Source: Oppiella nova
Lineage: Eukaryota > Arthropoda > Arachnida > Sarcoptiformes > Oppiidae
Direction of reading: 5' to 3'
NCBI GenBank assembly: GCA_905397405.1
Contig: CAJPVJ010000022.1
Location: 1 to 64,000, forward strand
Length of the DNA: 64,000 nucleotides
Shown: one piece after another, positions 25,832 to 37,342 of the stretch
Numbering within the stretch: the stretch's first letter is position 1
How the letters are laid out: each line of letters starts with the position of its first letter
Notes under the pieces: model-generated
Seen by the model: the letters and a program-made list of their open reading frames with translations, nothing else
Told to the model about the DNA's origin: nothing
The model's database searches: none
Translations under genes and position numbers: made by a program

Positions 25832-28227
25832 TCATTTATTATTTGAAACTTTCTTTTTAATACGAATAATATTTGGTTTCTTTATATTATTATTTGTTTG
25901 TAGTATTGGGTCATCTATTGGAACAGCTTTTGGTGATGCCTTTGATGAATCACTTTTTTCAAGTAAATTTCTGTCATATGCTTTATCATCGACTCCAAGT
26001 TTTATATCATTCACTTTATAGTTAAATAAGTCTTTATAATTAGCCGAACCCTTAACCTTTAGAGCACAAGTAGTTATGGCTTCTCCATGATTATTGACAG
26101 CCCTGTCATCAATGAATTAAATTACAATATTTGAGTTAAATTGTTATAATTTGAAAGTTATGTTTTCATTGAGAGTCAATGGTAAGTGTTTTGACATTAA
26201 ATTTCTATGATTTTTATTAATAAAAAATAATTCTTTCACTACTACTATAATAACTTTATGATATTTATACATAGTAATATTATGATTATTTATGACATGT
26301 ATGTTGCTATGATATTAGAATTTTATTTTTAATCGAGTTTACATTTAGACTCTAAATGATAAATAATATAAATAATAGAGATTTGGTAAAAAGTGGCGTA
26401 CATTGACTCTCAACACTTATATAAAGACATGAATTTCAAATCTAATGTCAGATCACCTGCATGTATAAAATCCCGAGTCTTCTATGATCAGATCCATGAT
26501 CTCCAATGATATCAATCCAAAATCGAATCGTGTGTTTATTCTGGACCCTAAAACAAGGGGCCGACCATTTTTATACCACTCAACGGTCAGTCTTTCGTCA
26601 TCCGAGGGCTCAACCTGTGCCTCAATAGTCATATAATTGTCTTCTTTTAAGTTGACTTCACTCAACAACTTTTGAGTAAACACTGGTCTCTCGTAACTCT
26701 CATCTACCCTTCGATCAACTTTTTGGACATTACTTTCAAGAACTTGAGTTTGCATGAAAGCTTCTGGATGTCGGCACTGGATGTCGATTACAGTCTGACC
26801 TTTAATTCAAATAATTTGGTTTATCTTTTATTTTCTAATCCTTATCCAAACCTTTGATTCTCAATGTTGAAGAAGTTATAGCCTCTCCAGACTTGTTAAT
26901 TGCTTTAACAGTATAAATGCCGGAATCTCTGGGAACTGTATCAGCGATATCCAGACAAATATAGCCGAAGTCATGTGATGTCCTAATTCTTGATCCCATC
27001 AACAGTTCCTTTCCATTCAGATACCAAATGAACTCCAAGTCAGGATCGCCTACAGGTTCTGCCTGACACTCAAAGTGTGCGGCTTCTCCTTCCATGAGAT
27101 CATTAGGTCCTACCAGTGCTGTCGTGAATACAGGTCCTTCAAACCAATGTTCCCGTTCTTCGTCAGGTTTCGTGTATTTAAATCTCTCGAGGGCTTGGAT
27201 TTGTTGCAGTCCTTCCGGATACTGAGTTTGGAATTGAACGGCGGGTTTGGCTACAAATCAATTTATGTTAGACTATTCAAAATCGACTTATAGTTTGAAA
27301 GACTTACCCTTCACTGCCATTGAGGCTGTAGTAACTGCTTCTCCCAACGAATTTGTTGCTCGAATCAAATATACTCCGGAATCCTCGGGTTGGACGACCA
27401 GTATATCAAGTGATATATAACCAAAATCAGTGGTTGTTATAAATCTTGAACCTTTCATTATACAAATGTTATCAATTTGTGATGATAAATTTAAATGTCT
27501 TAACAAATTAACCCGTTTTTAAAGGAGTTTTATTATGAAACCAAGCGATTATGAGAGTGGGGTCTCCAACGGGAATCAATTGGCACTCGAAGTGAGCGCT
27601 ATCTCCCTCTAACAGATTATCTATATTCTGTATGTGAGACGTGAATACAGGTCTTTCAAAATGAAGTTTCTCTTCTGTAACTGTATTACTATATTCTGCA
27701 TCAAAGGCCTGCAATTGAGGCAATGCCTGGGAGTGCATGCTTTGGGTTTGAATAGATTCCTGACCTAAAAATGTTATTATATTTGATGAAATCAATATAC
27801 AATCCAATGTCTTAAATACCTTCCACTTTGAGATCAATAGAAGTGATCTCTTCTCCAAACATATCGGACGCTCTCACAGAATAATTTCCCGAATCTTCGG
27901 GATAAACGTATGCGATGTCTAGAGATATGTATCCAAACTCACAAAATATATGATACCTTGAACCTATTATATAATATATTAATATACTGAATTATGATCC
28001 TATTATCATAATATTATTATGATTGATTAACACTTAATAAACTATTGTATTTTATATGAAATGACAGACAACTGACCGGAAATTAAAGGTTTTCCATTGA
28101 ATAAGAATTCAATTTGAAGGTTCGGGTCATAAGAGGAATCATATGTGCACTCAAAGTGAGCCCTCTCTCCCTCAACCAATCGTGTAGTTCCCGTCAGCGG
28201 CGATAAAAACATCATCTCGAGTGACAT
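25832..28227 (-). CDS. Kettin/sallimus-like protein with four Ig domains
   Basis: Exons in transcription order: 28229-28077, 27963-27820, 27764-27513, 27451-27308, 27250-26852, 26799-26457, 26102-25832. From the ATG at 28227 they join in frame to 567 aa. Each Ig domain has the arthropod kettin pattern: an EGExAHFEC strand, a V-G-D-P turn, then GSR followed by DFGY and a PxDSGxY strand. Domains are joined by linkers of about 35-45 residues ending in RPVF or GPVF. The C-terminal 65 residues or so are Lys/Asn/Ser-rich and not Ig. Kettin binds actin at the Z-disc/I-band and normally has dozens of Ig domains, so this is a short paralogue, a fragment, or a gene cut by misassembly. The first exon has an acceptor just before the ATG (28231-28230), so it may follow a leader exon or further coding exons that I cannot find. 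Confidence 0.85.
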
Positions 28228-28693
28228 TTCTATTGTTACAGATGACAGTACTTATTATGAAGTTTGCCAATTAACTCAAACACTTTATATTTAATTTATT
28301 ATAATTTAATACGTACTGTAATGTACTGTTAATTATACAATTTAGTAAAAATAGGAAAAGAATTTTCAAATTTTAAAATATTAAGTTACTTATAATTTAA
28401 TTGAAATTAAAATTATCGTCAACTTATATTGAAATCAGTATAGAAAAGTAAATTACAACCAAATTATATGAAAATTTAAAATTAAGTGCCTATTAAATGA
28501 CTTTAAAGTTGTGAACTGCGACAACAAGTGATCTTCACTTCACTCATATTAATAGACAGATTCGACGCACCATTTGTTAGTTATATATAGCTATTTGTAA
28601 TCCTCTAAATTTAGGATTTGGTTCAGTGTTAGTGCTGATCAATATTTTTATTACCACTAATTCATATCATTTCTTCAACTTTTTTTTGTTAAC

Positions 28694-28840
28694 TTATTTC
28701 ATTTTATCTCGCTTATTTTAAAAATTATTAAACTTTTAAAACCTTACATGCAGGCAGAACACACGGTAGTATAGTAAACACTGGACTCATCAGTTTTATA
28801 GAATATATCTCTTGTGGACAAGGAATGGGAGCACAAAAAC

Positions 28841-28876
<36 letters not shown>

Positions 28877-29319
28877 AGTAAGTGATTAATTGTATGATTA
28901 GTTTTCTAAATCTAATGTATGTCTAGATTTATTTTAAATAATTACTTATGAAGTGTAATCCATATTATTAAAACCTAATGATTTTTAGCAATATTATATA
29001 TTAACAGTAGTTAAATTTTTTATTACTTATTAATATTAAATATACTGATAAATTAAATATAATTGTCCACAAGAGATATATTCTATAAAACTGATGAGTC
29101 CAGTGTTTACTATACTACCGTGTGTTCTGCCTGCATGTAAGGTTTTAAAAGTTTAATAATTTTAAAAATAAGCGAGATAAAATGAAATAAATGTCCACAA
29201 GAGATATATTCTATAAAACTGATGAGTCCAGTGTTTACTATACTACCGTGTGTTCTGCCTGCATGTAAGGTTTTAAAAGTTTAATAATTTTTAAAATAAG
29301 CGAGATAAAATGAAATAAA
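28694..29319. repeat. Inverted repeat whose right arm is duplicated in tandem (128-bp unit)
   Basis: The left arm, 28694-28820, is the reverse complement of 29064-29191, which is followed directly by a second copy at 29192-29319. The copies differ at about one base near an A/T run. The loop between the arms holds the TC microsatellite at 28845-28872. No transposase or clear target-site duplication is seen. It could be a small hairpin element, or a palindromic assembly artefact. Confidence 0.8.
28845..28872. repeat. (TC)n microsatellite
   Basis: Fourteen uninterrupted TC dinucleotides in the loop of the inverted repeat. Confidence 0.95.
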
Positions 29320-29599
29320 ATGGAAAACATTTATAAAAGTATGGCATTTAATAATTAATATAATTAATAATGTAACAATATTTGTGAAAGGTAAATCGAA
29401 TCCATCTGGGTCAAAACTAATGAGTGTTCTGTGCTTTCAATCATATTTTATTATATTATCAATTCATTGGTCACAATGTCTTCGGAACTTAGGTTAGCCG
29501 CATTTTCTCAACAGTTATCTTTATATCTGTGTTTACTCCTCTTGCACAGAGCTCCCCACAGATTTCTTCATAGCGGGCTTTCTGGTGTTTTGTATTGAA

Positions 29600-30190
29600 A
29601 GGACTTGAATGTATTGGGCGACCTTTCGATGGCAACTAATATCGTGAATATCTATAAACTCATTGAAAGGACGCAACGAACGGAAGAGGACCTGAAAGAG
29701 CTGTTCACTGAAAAAGACTTAGAAGTCTACAGAACTGTGACGAACAGAATCCGCAAAACCATTGCAATTGAGTTCGGCATCCCTTCGGCACAGCTCTACA
29801 TATCTAATCCGACGTAACTTCGCGAGAATGACGGCAAAGAGTCCCCAAATCAGACGACAAGTATTAGCTCAAACACATCGACATAAAGAATCGGTTCCAT
29901 CGCTTCACTTCTCTTCACTTTTCTCCTCTATTTGTCGACATATGGGAAGGACTTCTCCTTTGGACGCTTTGTATTCGCGGGCGAGATGTTGAACACAACA
30001 ATTGAGCCTAAGTTGGGACGAGTCGTGGCGTACACCTCGGGCTCAGAGAACGAGCACTTCGTCTCGAGGGTCACTCCTGGCACTCGATATGCGCTGCTTA
30101 TGGCCCTCACCTCTAACCCTATGTTCGCCGCCAAAGACCCCCAGACTGTTAGACCGCAGACATGCGCCCAACCATTTTGTTTTCTGTATG
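29600..30190 (+). pseudogene. Decayed OGFOD3-like 2-oxoglutarate/Fe(II) oxygenase copy
   Basis: The first frame (29605-29817) encodes a helical segment followed by LYISNPT. A second frame continues with FARMTAKSP, and a third (from about 29915) encodes LLYLSTYGKDFSFGRFVF, then EPKLGRV, TSGSENEHFV and GTRYALLMAL. This order matches the C-terminal oxygenase domain of OGFOD3. The frame changes after LYISNPT, a TAG occupies a Trp position in the segment that should hold HDEYWHxH, and the frame changes again before LLYLS, so the iron-binding HxD region is lost. No introns interrupt it, unlike its neighbours, so a retrocopy is possible. The N-terminal membrane part is not recognisable. Confidence 0.7.
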
Positions 30191-33100
30191 GAGTAGGCTG
30201 TCCAAACTTGAATTTACTCCCACCCCAACAAATATTACTGAATTTAAACTAAAGTGAATATAATATATATTTTAGTTAAAATCAAATAAGTTAATCATTA
30301 AAATCCAAATCTTTTTATTTTATTTAATTGAAATATTTTTCCGTTTATTAAATTAATTTATATTATAAAATGAACGTCCAGGAATAGTTAATTCATTTAC
30401 TTATAAATTACTTAATTTAAATAGATTACTTAATTTAATTAATTACTGTATTAGTATTATAGGTAAACATTATGTTAGTGTTTAACGCATAGGAATTCGG
30501 ATCTAATGTCCAACGAATTCCGTATTAAAGGGTTCAATACTTGTCTTCAATGAAGTTTACAAAGTATTACATTTAGTAATATTCATCAATAATTGTTTTA
30601 TATTTGCTAATTTGGTTGTACCTCAAAAGGTCTAAAACCGAAAAGGCCTAGCTTAAATAACTAACTGACCAGTGGACTAACGCTATCGGTGCCCGCATTC
30701 TCCTATACAGACCACTGGGCGCTCACAGACCTTCAGTTGGCTACCGGTGCCACGACTCTTACGTCTGGTCTTAATCCCTGTGAGTAGGGGGTCGGTGCAC
30801 ACCATCCACATCCACACCTTTTCTCAGATTTCACAAAATGATTAAACATGCGTTGAATTTATATTCCCTGATCATCTTCGCTCTCAAATTATATTTATCT
30901 CTCATATCCTTAACCTTTAGTCCAAATTTGAGAAGAAATTAGATTTTGAAATAAAAATAACATCAAGTGTTTTATATCATTAAAACCTATTTATATATTT
31001 TATTATATAACAAAATTTAAAGGAATATAAAAATCAATTAAAATAATCTAATCAGTGGTTAGACATGAAAACCAATTGTCTTTTATATAAAAAAAACTTA
31101 TATATTCTTATGTTAAGCATTGGTTGTGATTATCAAACATATGATTATTTAGCCGTAAAAGCAAACTCTCGATTGAATACAGTATTTAATTGGGAATACA
31201 ATATAATGTGTGAAACAAATTTCCCAAATCAAGTCAATGTAATGCTCTAAGAAATGGTTTGAACACTACTAGAGATCACTCAAAATAGTTCAGAGAACTC
31301 CAAATCGCGAGAAAACTAGTTTTGGCTTAACTTTCATAAAAAACATATAATAGTTGTAATCGTTTTGTGTGAACGAAGAAAGTTGTGATTCACTACAAGT
31401 CAAACTCATTTCACTTATTGTTCAAAAAAACATTTTTGCCTTTTTTGACCATAGTTTGCATCAAATCTGTAACTTTGAATTAATTGCGATTTTGAAAAAT
31501 TGTGTTTAATTTGTCAAATAAACTTTTATCACAGGTGTTTCTAATTTATTACTGTCTTATGAATAATACAATAATAGAAATCAATAAAACAATTAGAAAA
31601 TGATTTTGTATGAACTTGTGAACTCGGTTTTACTTTTATATTCACAAGTTGTGTTGAATTGAAGACTCAAACCATAATTATAATATACAGAGGAGATAGT
31701 CATGTATTGTTTGCACACAAATATTTAAATCAATTTGAAATACTAAATAATTTTGTTGTTTGTTTAGCATAAAAAACAAGACTCAAAATTCTTGTGACTG
31801 AATAAACATAAGCCATACAAACATTCTTGAGATTTATTCGTTAATCTTTTCACTGTAGACATGAAATTCATGAATACACTAAATATTCAAATTATTCTTA
31901 GTTTATAGAAATATTAGATAATAATCTAAATTATTCTTGTTTTGACTATTTAAATAAAATACACACTAATAATATGTTTAAATAATTTTTTCATGCATTT
32001 GTGTTTTAAGCATTCAATTTACTATTTGTCTTAACATTCAAGGAGTAAATTATTGAACGAGAATTGCTTGACTCTAAACACCACTAAAATTCACTTTTTA
32101 GTCGTAAAACTCGATGAGAGGTTCGGTCATCGAGTTGTGTAAGGCTTGACATTAAAAAAGTAAAATCCATTTCTATTTGCCTGAAGAGTTTGTGAGATAG
32201 CGAGTGGAGTAGTCTATCCCCTGAGCGCCTGTATTCGACCCTTCCTCGCGAGCAGTTGTAGCGCCAATTCGTTGCAGTAGTTTCTGTGGCTTTCCTTTCC
32301 TTCCCATCAATTGTTGTTTGAATTCTTAAGCGAACCAATACTTGAGTCAACTTTTTTCATACTATCTCTGTTTGACTATAGTTTGCAGAGTTAAGAGCAC
32401 TCTTACACTCTTACATGTGTTTTCATATCATATTTTTACACTTCATTTGATTTGCGAGTTTTGTTTAAACATTTAATTGCATTTTGTTTTACCGAGAAAT
32501 TAGTTGTTCTCTCAGTGCCAGCGAATCACACAAATGAAAATCAAGTGAAAGTCTGACTGAAGGCAAGTTTTGAAGACATTTTATATTTATTATGCATTTA
32601 TCTCACAGATATTTAAATCACTTTTTACCTCAATTTTAAAGTGTTCCTAACTTTGTAAGTGTTTTCTCATTTTTCATATCAATTTTAGATTTTCATTTAA
32701 GTCTTTATTTTTTGTTGCTTTTGTTGAGAAGCCAAACAACTTTTAGATTAAAAACTTTTTCTCATTAAATATAATAGTAAATATCATACAATATTAATCT
32801 ATGCTTTGATTTCTTCTTTGCCTCATTGCTATGTAATCTATAATATACTATATTTATATATTCTTTAGTTATAAGTTATAACATATTTAAAACTTCATAT
32901 TTAGTTTATACTTTTAATCTCACAATAATTAATTGAAATTTTTGTTTTACAAATTTCATGTTTTTAGATTTAATATATTTTTTCTAAATAAGTATTTCTT
33001 TTATTTTGTTTTTGCAGAAAATGTAATTAAATTAAAAGAGAAGTGTAAAATAAATGAATCAATAAATTTACACTTTGGTTTTTATTTAGAAATAAATTCT

Positions 33101-34130
33101 TATTAAAAGGTTCTTTAAGTTATTCTTATTAAATTGAATTCTTATTATCTTATTAATATAAATATATTACCACTCATTCAATAATATAAATATGAACATA
33201 TTTTTAATGAAGTGATATTTTATGTTTTAAAAGCAAATAATTTATTCATCAAATGTAATTATTGTTAATGTTTTGCCTCTCAAACATACTAATGTCTAAA
33301 GTATTGAATTCAATGGATGAAATGTGGCATTGCGTAAATACGGTATTAAAGCCATAGTTAAGGTGCGGTCATTGAGAGCCGAGTTATTTGAAAAAGTCTC
33401 CAAACAATAGATACAAACAGTGAGAGATATACGAACCGCAGACCTAATCGTTTTCAAACAACAATCTCTGCCCCGACTTATAGATTGTTATAAAACTCTC
33501 TCGGAATTCAAATCTGCAAATAATGCTAATAATATAGTTCAAGGCCTAGCAGTTTGAATAACTATCGGAACACCTGTATGTTTTAGTGAGGGGTCTCTCA
33601 CTCGTAACTCTCACTCTTACTACAAAAATGTTTGTCAGTAATAATTAGTGGACATTAAAGTTATTTCAATTAATAACGGCGTCTCTACAGTGTAGTGGAA
33701 ACCCTTGGCATACAGCATCTTATATAATGTTGGATATACCGGTATATATTATGTGATCGCTTATATATCTTATACACAACACTTATAACAATAATAGTCA
33801 TTAACTCTTTCTGTTTTTACGGCAACATTGTGTTTATACAAATGGTTGCAAATTATAATATGCAGTCTTTCTCTGAATCATTGCCTTTAAAGTAGAATCG
33901 ATAAGTAAAGCCGACCCACAATTAAAGCTGAGAGAAATCCCTCTCGACTTTCAAAAACTATATTATCGGCTCAAACATAGCATTCGCTTATCTCTGGCGC
34001 TGCCATTCAGTAATGATATAATGTATTCTTCGGAGGTTAATATCCGCATAAATTTATGCCACAAGTCGTTACTTTGTTATATCACTTTCAATCCATTCCA
34101 TACATAAATGAATGTTTTCATATCATTAGC

Positions 34131-34134
<4 letters not shown>

Positions 34135-34170
<36 letters not shown>
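34135..34170. repeat. (GA)n microsatellite
   Basis: An uninterrupted GA dinucleotide run of 36 bp. Confidence 0.95.
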
Positions 34171-34173
<3 letters not shown>

Positions 34174-36080
34174 GAAAATAGCAAAACGACTCTTATTTTG
34201 TATTATTGTGTGAAAATCCATTTGTCTCTCAAATATTTTCTAATGAATTCAGATTTACTTATTTGATAAGAACATTGATTTATGTGTTTATTGTGTTTAA
34301 TAGATAATATAATATATCTATTTCTATCAATCTCATGAATAAACGACACGAATTGATAATATTGTGTTTGTATACTGAATACTGTATTCATATATCTCTA
34401 TATTTTATATTATTTTATTTTGTGTTTTATGCATAACTAGTATAACACTTAAAGATATACAGTAAATGCTAATACAAAATAAACACAGAATATATTTAAT
34501 TAAAATAAGTTTTCAACTCTTTTACAGTAAAATTGCTGAATTAATTATATTATTGAGAAAATAACTTTCAACATCCTTTGAATCAACCCTTAAAATCTTT
34601 GTCAAAGAATTTAATAACATTATAAAATTTATTTAAAATAACAACTGAATTTACGACTGAAATTTTAGTATTTAAAATATAATAATAATAATAATAATGT
34701 ACAAAAAGATAATTAATTTTTTGTTAAATTAAAATTAATCTCAATATCAAGATAAGTAGTCGCCTCACGCGATGCTGAGCATGCAACATTTTTGCATAAC
34801 ATTGATTGGCATTCAATTTTATGTATTCATAATTACTAATTGATAATATTTTTTAAAATGTCGCAACAGTCTGGCGCAATACTTTTAGATAAATATTTTA
34901 TTTCAGAAACATTTTTAAAATTAGCTTCAAGTGTGAGATAATTTTGATTTCATTTTATTTTAAAAATAAGTCAAAACTTTTTGATTTATATTTTTCTGAA
35001 TATTCCAATCGTGTATAAATTAAAATAAATTATTTGGGCATTTAATTAATTGATATTTCTTTAATAATTTTATTATAATATATTTAGATGATAACATAAA
35101 GGTTTAAAAACAAATTATGAGAAAATAATCAGATTGTCATATATTTAAAATTGCAATTAGTAATCAATATTTCAATTAATTAAAGTCCGATTAGAATATC
35201 TTTGGTTAAAAACTTATTGAAATCTTTTTGAAATCTTTTAAATTTTCCTCTAAACGACTAAATAGCTAGAATTGACGCTAATTTTATGTGTTGTTATCTT
35301 ATAAATAAGTGAATTCTTGTATTAAATGTTTCCAATCATTGAATTGCATTATTTCATTGCTCTTAAAGACTTAAATTATTTTTAAGTTAATTTTATTTTT
35401 TATAAATGGAAATTCCTTTTCTCTTGATTTATTGTTCAAAAAATTATTTAAGAAATAATTACTATTAATTATTACTCTTTTTCAATTATTATTTCAATTG
35501 TTATTTAAATTGAAACAAAATTGATTTATAATGGTTGTGCCAACTTGTAGTTAAATTAAGCAAGAGTTTAATATTTGCATAAATCAGACATTTTTCATCG
35601 ATAATTGCGAATCTAAATACGTGTAAATATAATTTGAATATATTTTATACTAGAGTTTACTTTTCTCATCACTAAATTATATTTATGCTACCATTTGACT
35701 ATAAACTAACTTGCATGTAATCATTTGTGTTTGCTTTCAGCTATATTTTCGCAATTTCTAAGCAAAAAAGTAAATATGTTTTTATTTGTGTATTAATTAT
35801 ATGAAAAGTGATTTAAAAATGAATGCAATCAACGAACTGTTGTTATGAAACAGATTTTGTGACAAAAGAGAGAGAAAACAACGCATAGAAGAAGAAGAGA
35901 TACTTTTTTTGTAAAGAAGTATTAATAGTATTAAAAGTGAATATACAGTGGTTTCTAGTGTTATGTTAGTCTTCCTGATCTCTGATCTCTTTGTTCGCAA
36001 ACCAATAGTTGGTGTGACTTAAGGCTATAATTTGAGCAAAATTTTAAACTGGATTCACGACTGCCTTTTAGTGCCGTCAT

Positions 36081-36102
36081 CTCTCTCTCTCTCTCTCTCT
36101 CT
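36081..36102. repeat. (CT)n microsatellite
   Basis: An uninterrupted CT dinucleotide run of 22 bp. Confidence 0.95.
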
Positions 36103-37333
36103 TCGTTGTAGAAAACATAACATTCCGTTACATTGAATTCATGCAAAAATAAATAGTAATATTTGAAAAGTGAGACAAAGACAACTACACACTACAGTAT
36201 ATAATCAAAACTTCCTGCAAGAAAGACATAGAAGACATGGCTATGCAATGCTCTGATGACCATCACTGCCATCAATGCAATGCTATTCTTGTAATCATAA
36301 TTACGATCACTATTTATACGACGAATATTTTTTTCTCTCTTAACTCTCTTAATTTGTCTGCAAAACAAAAAACATTTGTCTTGTGGTTGTCTAGTCTGTC
36401 ATATTTTTTGAATTTTTAAATTATCTCTCTGGAGATGACATTTATATTACTGTCCAATCCATGGAATAATTGAATTTTGTTAATTGTTTGAGAGTTTATC
36501 AAAGAGTTGAAAATTTTAAGCTGAAAAAAGTGAGATAAGAAGAATTTTTGGATATAATTTAGATTATTTTTTAATTTCATAGTTTTTTCGAGACTAAAGG
36601 CCCAAAATTGCAAAAACTATAATAAATAATGCCATTGGAGTAGAAGGCAAATGACCACAAGTTTCACACTCACAGGGAAGTTATTTTAGCTAATATTATA
36701 CCTGAGGTATGCTTTCCAAATTAGATTCCTTACCACTCATTGCACTTACAGTATTTTATACAATCTCCGGGTTTAATGTGATTTTTTGTTGATTATTTTA
36801 TATGTTAACTACAAATATTAAATATAATTCTCCAATCTTGTGTCTCATTATATTTTAATTAACCGACAAAACAGACATGTTTGCTAAATTCAAAGTCATT
36901 TGAGGACTTTAAGTGAATCTTAACTAATGTCATAAACGGTTGTTGTAATGAAAAGACTAAATACTAAAACAATTGCAAATTTAATTTCGTTGAATGTGTA
37001 CAAACTTCTTAAGCTATAATCTTATTGTTCGGCTTTTGTTTGTACAATAAATACATTAAAGCATTCATATAATAATCTATTCATTTGTGAATATAATTTA
37101 TAAATTATATATTATTTGCTTTTAAAATATATTATAATCGCTTATGACATAGTATAGCCCTAATTGTTATGGAAAAAATTATATCACAAAAGCTATTGTA
37201 ATTATATAATAATGAAAGTGTAGTATGTTTTTTGGATAATAATTTTATGAATCATTTGATGAATGTTTGCTCAAATGAGAACTTTATTATATATTTTGTG
37301 CCCTTAATATCAAATACTTTTGCCTTACAGGCG

Positions 37334-37342
37334 ATGCTTTGA
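37334..37342 (+). promoter_or_regulatory. Two-codon upstream ORF abutting the LRR start codon
   Basis: After the acceptor at 37329-37330 the first ATG (37334) reads Met-Leu-stop. Its TGA ends at 37342, one base before the ATG at 37343. Such a minimal uORF could lower initiation or favour a downstream ATG such as 37364. This is inferred from sequence only. Confidence 0.4.

Larger units (their letters stand above)
28230..29600. other. AT-rich spacer with inverted and tandem repeats
   Basis: No coding exon is visible on either strand. It contains an inverted repeat (28694-28820 against 29064-29319), a (TC)n run at 28845-28872 and otherwise AT-rich sequence. It sits exactly where upstream exons of the kettin-like gene would be expected. 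Confidence 0.6.
30191..37330. other. Long AT-rich spacer, partly 5' region of the LRR gene
   Basis: No convincing exon is seen. Three less AT-rich islands stand out at about 30610-30830, 32080-32350 and 33310-33660. The second resembles a promoter or untranslated first exon in composition and could belong to the LRR gene at 37343, whose first coding exon starts after a splice acceptor. Simple repeats lie at 34135-34170 and 36081-36102. Confidence 0.5.

Noticed and set aside
30770-30820. Possible tRNA-like segment
   Set aside because: No acceptor stem pairing and no proper T-loop could be formed.
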